Shown: positions 59,277-64,000 of the stretch, piece after piece
How the letters are laid out: each line of letters starts with the position of its first letter
How positions within the stretch are numbered: the stretch's first letter is position 1
DNA from: an uncultured Thalassolituus sp.
GTDB taxonomy: Bacteria > Pseudomonadota > Gammaproteobacteria > Pseudomonadales > Oceanobacteraceae
Reading direction: 5' to 3'
Assembly: GCF_950066645.1 (NCBI RefSeq)
Contig: NZ_CATMFB010000009.1
Coordinates: 62,001-126,000, forward strand
DNA length: 64,000 nt
Notes under the pieces: model-generated
What the model was told of the DNA's origin: nothing
Databases searched by the model: none
The model's input: only the letters and a program-made list of their open reading frames with translations
Made by a program: the position numbers and the translations under genes

Positions 59277-60548
59277 ATGAACTTCTCTACCTACAGTCCC
59301 GCAGCCCTCAAAAGCGCCCCGTCCATCCAGATGGTCGGAGAATACAAGGTTGAGTTTCTCGCTTATGAGAGCCCAGACAACATGGACAAAGCACCTGTCA
59401 TGTTTCTTGGTGGAGCTTTCCAGAGTTTTTCCTCTTTCCGCAACGAAGTAGAACAGATCCTTGAGCATTGTCCGGTGATACTGGCTGACTTCCCTTCTCA
59501 GGGCAGCAACGATCAGTTAGCACCCGATCTGGATATGGAAGACTACGCCGATCTGATCGCAGGTTTCCTGACCTCTCAGAACGTCCGTAAGGTACAGCTG
59601 ATGGGCGTCAGCTATGGCTCCGCCATGGCGACCCTCTTTGCTTCTAAATACCCGGAGCTGATCGAGCGCCTGCTGATTTCCGGCATTACCTGCTTCCGTC
59701 GTGAAAGCCTGATCACCCTGCTTGAAGACTCTCTCAAGCTGCTCGAAACCGGTGACATGGATGCGTTCGCAACGACTGCAGTCTGCAACCTGATCAACCA
59801 TAACCGTATGGAAGAAACAAACATCGGCGCAACCTATCGTCGCCTGCTGTTCCGTCAGATTGCACGCCTCAACGACAACGAACGTATGCGCTACGCTCAG
59901 AACACCCGTCGCCTGCTGCGTTTTGAAGGTTTCCCTGCGTTCCCGGTATGCGAAACTCTGATTGCGACCGGCGAATACGACAACTTCACACTGCCTCAGG
60001 AAAATGCGGCAGTGGCTCGTCAATGTCCTAACGGTACCTTCGCGGTAATCCGCAACGCGGATCACCTGGCTCAGTTCGAGCAGAAGTCAGCCTCTATGGA
60101 GGTTGTCTGCCGCTTTATGACTGGTCAGTCACTTGAGGGCATTCCAGGGGTTGATATCTATGACCCGCAGGCATTCGATTTTGCGAACCAGCGTCTGCAG
60201 GCTCGTCTGCGTCCAATGGAACAGCCTTACACCCTCGTAGACCAAGCGACCGGAAAAAGCCACACAGTGCGTATGCTGAACATCAATTTCAGCGGCTGTG
60301 AGCTGGAACAGATTCACGTTGATATGGCTCTGACGGAAGCGTCTGACGAGCTGTACCTCGAACTCCCGGAAACCGGACACACCTACCATGTGCGGGTTCT
60401 GGCGAAAGACAAAAAGCGTATGCGTTGCCTGATTATGCAGCGTGATATTAAGGCTGCGGAATCACTGCTCTCCTACCTGAAAGAGCACCTGCTGATGATT
60501 CGCGACAACCAGCCTGCAGTTGAGGAAGTAGCGGGCCGCCTGGCCTGA
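59277..60548 (+). CDS. RhlA-like alpha/beta hydrolase with C-terminal PilZ-like domain
   Basis: A 423-residue two-domain protein. Residues about 20-285 form an alpha/beta-hydrolase similar to RhlA: PVMFLGGAFQSFSSFRNEVE, VILADFPSQGSND, nucleophile elbow LMGVSYGSAMATLF (Ser in GVSYGS, about 113), Asp region TGEYDNFTLPQ and His in RNADHLAQFE. Residues about 310-400 resemble a PilZ domain (GKSHTVRMLNINFSGCELEQ, then YLELPETGHTYHVRVLA), but the canonical RxxxR arginines for c-di-GMP are not evident and D-x-S-x-x-G reads NFSGCE. RhlA makes hydroxyalkanoyloxy-alkanoates; whether this enzyme does is unproven. Strong codon bias suggests good expression. Confidence 0.75.
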   Translation: MNFSTYSPAALKSAPSIQMVGEYKVEFLAYESPDNMDKAPVMFLGGAFQSFSSFRNEVEQILEHCPVILADFPSQGSNDQLAPDLDMEDYADLIAGFLTSQNVRKVQLMGVSYGSAMATLFASKYPELIERLLISGITCFRRESLITLLEDSLKLLETGDMDAFATTAVCNLINHNRMEETNIGATYRRLLFRQIARLNDNERMRYAQNTRRLLRFEGFPAFPVCETLIATGEYDNFTLPQENAAVARQCPNGTFAVIRNADHLAQFEQKSASMEVVCRFMTGQSLEGIPGVDIYDPQAFDFANQRLQARLRPMEQPYTLVDQATGKSHTVRMLNINFSGCELEQIHVDMALTEASDELYLELPETGHTYHVRVLAKDKKRMRCLIMQRDIKAAESLLSYLKEHLLMIRDNQPAVEEVAGRLA

Positions 60549-60580
60549 GACCTGTGCACGGCAGAGATGCCATGTACCTG

Positions 60581-60603
60581 ACCCGCTTCGGCGGGTTTTT
60601 TAT
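60581..60603 (+). terminator. Intrinsic terminator after the hydrolase gene
   Basis: ACCCGC-TTCG-GCGGGTTTTTTATT: a short GC stem closed by a stable TTCG tetraloop and a T-run, 33 bases after the stop codon. Confidence 0.88.
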
Positions 60604-60639
60604 TGCCCGTCGTTTAATTGCCCGTCGTTAGTTACGACA

Positions 60640-62730
60640 TCAGATCCGGCGGAACGGCGGCAGCGAATCCAGTAATAAACGCCCGTATCGGTGAGACACC
60701 AGACGCTTATCGAGAATGCTGATTCTGCCCTGGTCACTTTCCTTGCGGATAAGCCGGCCACACGCCTGAATCAGGCGTATCGATGCCGCAGGCAGTGTCA
60801 GCTCCATAAAGGGATTGCGCCCCCGGCTTTCCATCCACTCTGAGATCGCTGCCTGAATCGGATCGTCCGGTACCGCAAATGGAATTTTCACAATCACAAC
60901 ATGAGTGACATATTCGCCCGGCAGGTCAATGCCTTCTGCAAAGCTCGCGAGGCCGAAAATCAGACTCCCCTCACCCTTATCAATCCGCTCTTTGTGACGG
61001 CGGACAATTTCACCTTTAGGCAGATAGCCCTGACTCAGGAGAATGTCGTACCAGTCACGGATAAAGAAATCACGGGTGGCCTCAAGCTGGGCACGGGAGC
61101 TGAACAGAACCAGAGTGCCTTTGGTGGTATCTACATTGTCTTTTAACCAGCTCTGAACATCGCCTTCGAACGATTCGCTCTTCGGATCAGAAGCCAGCTG
61201 AACGACTTCCAACTCCCCCAGCTCAGGATAATTAAACGGACTTGCGACCCGCTCATAGGTCGCCCAGTCAGGCAGTCCGGCTTCCCAGCGAAGTGTGTTG
61301 AAGCTGTTCAGAGCCGTCAGCGTGGCTGAAGTCAGTACAGCGCCATAGCAGCGGCTCCAGAGATTACGTCTGAGCTGCTCAGCGACGGATATTGGCGACG
61401 CGGACATAATAATATCCCAGTCATCTCCGAACGGTGTTTTGTTCAGCCAGCGCGCGACGGGCAGCTCACCTTCGGCTTCTGCCGCCGCCAGCCAGGACAA
61501 GGCCTCCGACAACTGCTCTGCGCGGGCGAGCATTATTCCCACAGGCGCCTGCCAGGATTCTGCGACATCCCGGGCAACTTCAGGCTCTTCCTTCGGATCA
61601 AGCGACTTCTGCAGCAGGTCGTTCAGTTTATCCAGACACTGAAGTACGGGCTGTAATGGAGCTTTCATCGTGGTCAGCAGGTCTTTCAGGCTGTCCGGTG
61701 CATGGCCAAACTCAAAGCGCAGACGATCCCTTTCGCCAAGAAGATCCATGACCATCGGCCACAACAGGCTGACTGACTGTGTCAGTGTTCTTATATGCTC
61801 CGGCGCCTCACGCATCGAGTGCATGATACTGACGGGCATCCCCGCCTGAGCAATAAACTGATCGAAGAGTTTCTCCAGCTGCTTCAGCCACTGGCGCGTC
61901 GAGCGAACCCCCATATCCAGGCGGAAATGGTTCAGCGCCTTATCTGCCAGATGGTGGCCCTCGTCGAAAACATAGATAGTTTTATCGGGCGCCGGCAGAA
62001 CAGCGCCTCCTCCCAGAGACAGATCCGCCAACACCAGGTCGTGGTTAGCGACAATGATATCGGCCTCTTCCATGGCTGCCCGGGCCTTATAAAAGGAGCA
62101 GTTATTAAAGTGTTGGCAGCGGCGGTTTGAGCACTCGCGATGCGTCGCCGTCAGGTGGCTCCACTGACTGTGTTCGATTTCATCCGGCCATCTGTCCCGG
62201 TCGCCATCCCAACCGCCGCTGGCGTACTGAGACAGCATATCTTCATAGAGCGCTCTGTCTTTTTCTTCCGGCGTCTGTTCAAACAAGTCGACGGTAGCCA
62301 GCATTCCCGAAAGGTGCTGCAGCGCTTTGTCTAATTTCACCAGGCAGAGGTAACGTCCGCGGCCCTTAGCCAGCGCGTAATTAAAAGGCAGAGAAATGTG
62401 CTTTTTGAGGGCCGGCAGATCTTTATCGAGAATCTGCTCCTGCAGGGCGACAGTCGCCGTTGATATAAGCAGTTTACGCTCCCGCTCTACAGCAACGGGT
62501 AGCGCTGCGATCAGGTACGCCAGTGTTTTACCCGTGCCCGTGCCAGCTTCTACGACGGCAATACCCGCGTTGTTATCTCGCTCACCCTTGTCTCCTTCAT
62601 GAACATTGCCCAGCGCTTTGGCGATTTCTGCAATCATGACCCGCTGTCCAAGGCGCGGGCGTAACTCCATCGCCTTGATGCATTCGCGATACAGGCTCTG
62701 AATCCGTTCTTTGGTTTCTTTAGTGAGCAT
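60640..62730 (-). CDS. dinG: DinG-family ATP-dependent DNA helicase
   Basis: A 696-residue superfamily 2 helicase with an iron-sulfur cluster. Walker A is EAGTGTGKTLAYLIAALP; the four Fe-S cysteines lie in the region about 120-215, including CSNRRCQHFNNCSFYKAR; the DEAH box is VFDEGHHLADKAL; motif VI is IRLIQACGRLIRKESDQGR. DinG unwinds R-loops, D-loops and G-quadruplex DNA with 5'-3' polarity. Length is close to E. coli DinG (716). Its ATG overlaps the stop codon of the gspB gene (ATGA), which is an unusual partnership. No clear LexA box was seen before gspA because that lies outside the window. Confidence 0.93.
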   Translation of the reverse strand: MLTKETKERIQSLYRECIKAMELRPRLGQRVMIAEIAKALGNVHEGDKGERDNNAGIAVVEAGTGTGKTLAYLIAALPVAVERERKLLISTATVALQEQILDKDLPALKKHISLPFNYALAKGRGRYLCLVKLDKALQHLSGMLATVDLFEQTPEEKDRALYEDMLSQYASGGWDGDRDRWPDEIEHSQWSHLTATHRECSNRRCQHFNNCSFYKARAAMEEADIIVANHDLVLADLSLGGGAVLPAPDKTIYVFDEGHHLADKALNHFRLDMGVRSTRQWLKQLEKLFDQFIAQAGMPVSIMHSMREAPEHIRTLTQSVSLLWPMVMDLLGERDRLRFEFGHAPDSLKDLLTTMKAPLQPVLQCLDKLNDLLQKSLDPKEEPEVARDVAESWQAPVGIMLARAEQLSEALSWLAAAEAEGELPVARWLNKTPFGDDWDIIMSASPISVAEQLRRNLWSRCYGAVLTSATLTALNSFNTLRWEAGLPDWATYERVASPFNYPELGELEVVQLASDPKSESFEGDVQSWLKDNVDTTKGTLVLFSSRAQLEATRDFFIRDWYDILLSQGYLPKGEIVRRHKERIDKGEGSLIFGLASFAEGIDLPGEYVTHVVIVKIPFAVPDDPIQAAISEWMESRGRNPFMELTLPAASIRLIQACGRLIRKESDQGRISILDKRLVSHRYGRLLLDSLPPFRRI

Positions 62731-63362
62731 CAGCGGATTGCCTGCCAGCCACGGCTACGACCGACAAATACCGTCCATCCAGAGACATCCAGACTCAGTC
62801 CATCTTTGGTTATTTCTTTGATGCTGACGCCTTGTGTCAGAGTGTCGCCTTCCTTCCACACCCGGTCATTCATTGTGACCGTTCGCTTAGAAGGCACAGA
62901 GCTGTAGAGGTGCCCGGTGATATTCAGCGTAGGAATCTGCTTAAGCGCCTCAACTGGCGCCGCACCGCTCTTCCCGGCCTTTGGAACGACACTGACTGCC
63001 ACCGGAGCCACAGGCGCCTGTAAGGTTGCTGAACTCATAACGGCACCCGGTGTTTCGTCTACCGTATCCGGAACGTTCACTGGCGTGCTGTTTTCTTCGA
63101 TGTCGGTAACCGCCGCCGTTTCAATGGGTACGGGTACCGGTGCGACTGCAGGCTCAGTCGGGGGATTCCGCCACAACAGCAGCACGATCAGGATCAGAAG
63201 TAACAACAGAAGCAGAGCGATAACGGGAAGCCACTTCTGTCCTGCACTGGCATCCTGTACACGCGATGCCGGCGATATTGCCACCGTTGAGAACTCACGC
63301 TCTGGCTGATTTTTCTGCCTTTCTTCTTCCGATTTTTTCAGAGCATCCAGGATGTAAGACAT
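62730..63362 (-). CDS. gspB: General secretion pathway protein B (GspB/ExeB type)
   Basis: A 210-residue bitopic inner-membrane protein. The N-terminal cytoplasmic tag MSYILDALKKSEEERQKNQP is the GspB hallmark; the membrane segment is LPVIALLLLLLLILIVLLLW (about 45-64); a Pro/Val/Thr-rich periplasmic linker leads to a C-terminal GspB domain (about 140-210; IPTLNITGHLYSSVPSKRTV, MNDRVWKEGDTLTQGVSI). With GspA it helps place the outer-membrane secretin of type II secretion in the peptidoglycan layer. It overlaps gspA and dinG by one and one-to-four bases. Confidence 0.9.
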   Translation of the reverse strand: MSYILDALKKSEEERQKNQPEREFSTVAISPASRVQDASAGQKWLPVIALLLLLLLILIVLLLWRNPPTEPAVAPVPVPIETAAVTDIEENSTPVNVPDTVDETPGAVMSSATLQAPVAPVAVSVVPKAGKSGAAPVEALKQIPTLNITGHLYSSVPSKRTVTMNDRVWKEGDTLTQGVSIKEITKDGLSLDVSGWTVFVGRSRGWQAIR

Positions 63363-64000
63363 TAGCCGCCCCTCTGCATATGCATCAGGGTACGCGGCCC
63401 GATAATCCGGTCAGCTTTCAAACCATGACTGATCTGAAACTCAGCAACGGCCTGCTCAAGAAGCGGATCGTAAAACTCAGGGTCTGCCTGAAACTGAACG
63501 CCCCCGGGGCCAATGGAAGTCCATTCCTGATTCCAGTTGATGCCCAGTCTGGAGCGTACCCAGCGGATGATGGCGGCTTTATCACCGGGCTTGACCGTAT
63601 CTTCGTAGCCCGGCGGTACCTGCCAGAGCACCAGTGCATCTCCCGTCGCGACAGAGATGTCAGGAGAAAGCACCCGCCAGCTGCCCCTTGCCACAGGAAC
63701 TGCAACCGGCTGCTCAAGATCTTTCAATTCGGTCAGTGGCCAGTCAACCCAAAGGCAACGGTACTGACTCTGGAGCAGATCCGAGCAGCTTTCCACGTCC
63801 ATCCCTAACGATTGACTGAGCAGGTTAAGTGGGTTCTGAGCACCGTCTGATAGCGCACTGTCTGATGGCGCAACTGGCACCGGTGAGCGGAACAGTAGCA
63901 GCGCAAGAGCGACACACACCAGAACGCCCAATGCACCGACACTGCCCGCCAGAGCAACCGGCTTCCAACGACGGCCGGACGCCGGGCGTTGCGACGGCTT
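63362..64000 (-). CDS. gspA: General secretion pathway protein A, C-terminal part (cut by window edge)
   Basis: The last 212 residues of a GspA/ExeA-type protein; the N-terminal AAA ATPase lies beyond the window. A basic linker (KPSQRPASGRRWKP) precedes a membrane segment (ALAGSVGALGVLVCVALALLLF) given here by its ends ALAGSV and LALLLF. The periplasmic part ends in a peptidoglycan-binding domain: YDPLLEQAVAEFQISHGLKA, then DRIIGPRTLMHMQRGG. The ATPase-peptidoglycan-binding protein remodels the cell wall for secretin assembly with GspB. Only the end is visible, so the assignment leans on the neighbouring gspB. Confidence 0.88.
   Translation of the reverse strand, partial: KPSQRPASGRRWKPVALAGSVGALGVLVCVALALLLFRSPVPVAPSDSALSDGAQNPLNLLSQSLGMDVESCSDLLQSQYRCLWVDWPLTELKDLEQPVAVPVARGSWRVLSPDISVATGDALVLWQVPPGYEDTVKPGDKAAIIRWVRSRLGINWNQEWTSIGPGGVQFQADPEFYDPLLEQAVAEFQISHGLKADRIIGPRTLMHMQRGG

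Overview
The window is chromosomal DNA of a gammaproteobacterium. Gene order matches long stretches of the Pseudomonas aeruginosa chromosome: nitrite/sulfite reductase-DUF934; fimL-dnaQ-rnhA-methyltransferase-mltD; fabI-ppiD-tRNA-Asp-hupB-lon-clpX-clpP-tig; a tRNA cluster and folD; cysS-glnS-ppiB-lpxH; and murB-ptp-trm112-lpxK-exbD-exbB-comEC-DUF2062-lolD-lolC. The details differ from Pseudomonas: msbA lies beside lpxK, and kdsB, gloB and a second lolC/E gene are absent from the clusters. This suggests a relative in the Oceanospirillales/Pseudomonadales area, probably marine. The genus cannot be fixed from the sequence alone.

Layout. 1-5.8 kb: a siroheme reductase truncated by the window edge, its DUF934 partner, a KefB-type antiporter, an AcuI/YhdH reductase, SohB and an SCP2 protein. 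5.9-14.1 kb: FimL (a type IV pilus regulator), DnaQ, RNase H, a methyltransferase, MltD, an orphan peptide-type binding protein and FabI. 14.2-22.6 kb: the periplasmic and cytoplasmic protein-quality block ppiD, hupB, lon, clpX, clpP, tig on the minus strand, with tRNA-Asp, then tRNA-His, -Arg and -Pro. 23.2-24.1 kb: folD.

24.2-33.4 kb is an accessory region. It holds a sugar dehydrogenase of the YliI type, a binding protein fused to a sensor domain, a cysteine-rich protein, an M35-type metallopeptidase, a WYL regulator divergent from an NTF2-like gene, several small unknown or membrane proteins, and a decayed IS3-family transposase.

33.4-42.2 kb is the most striking part: a run of about 17 short genes, all on the minus strand. 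They are separated by imperfect palindromes of about 45-130 bp that start with TAACGCC-like cores and end with TTGTTA-like cores. This is an integron cassette array with attC sites. No integron integrase is present. The region where it should lie (42.18-42.64 kb) holds only a core-like site, direct repeats, a weak LexA-like box and the cysS terminator. The array is therefore integrase-less (CALIN-like), or its integrase is elsewhere. Its genes are mostly unknown, and several belong to families that resemble immunity proteins.

42.6-58.2 kb returns to core functions: cysS/glnS, ppiB, lipid A synthesis and export (lpxH, lpxK, msbA), murB, a TonB-energising-type pair (exbB/exbD), comEC and the lipoprotein exporter lolD/lolC. 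58.4-64 kb holds a periplasmic unknown, a RhlA-like hydrolase with a PilZ-like tail, a DinG-type helicase, and gspB and gspA (the latter cut by the window edge), accessory genes of type II secretion.
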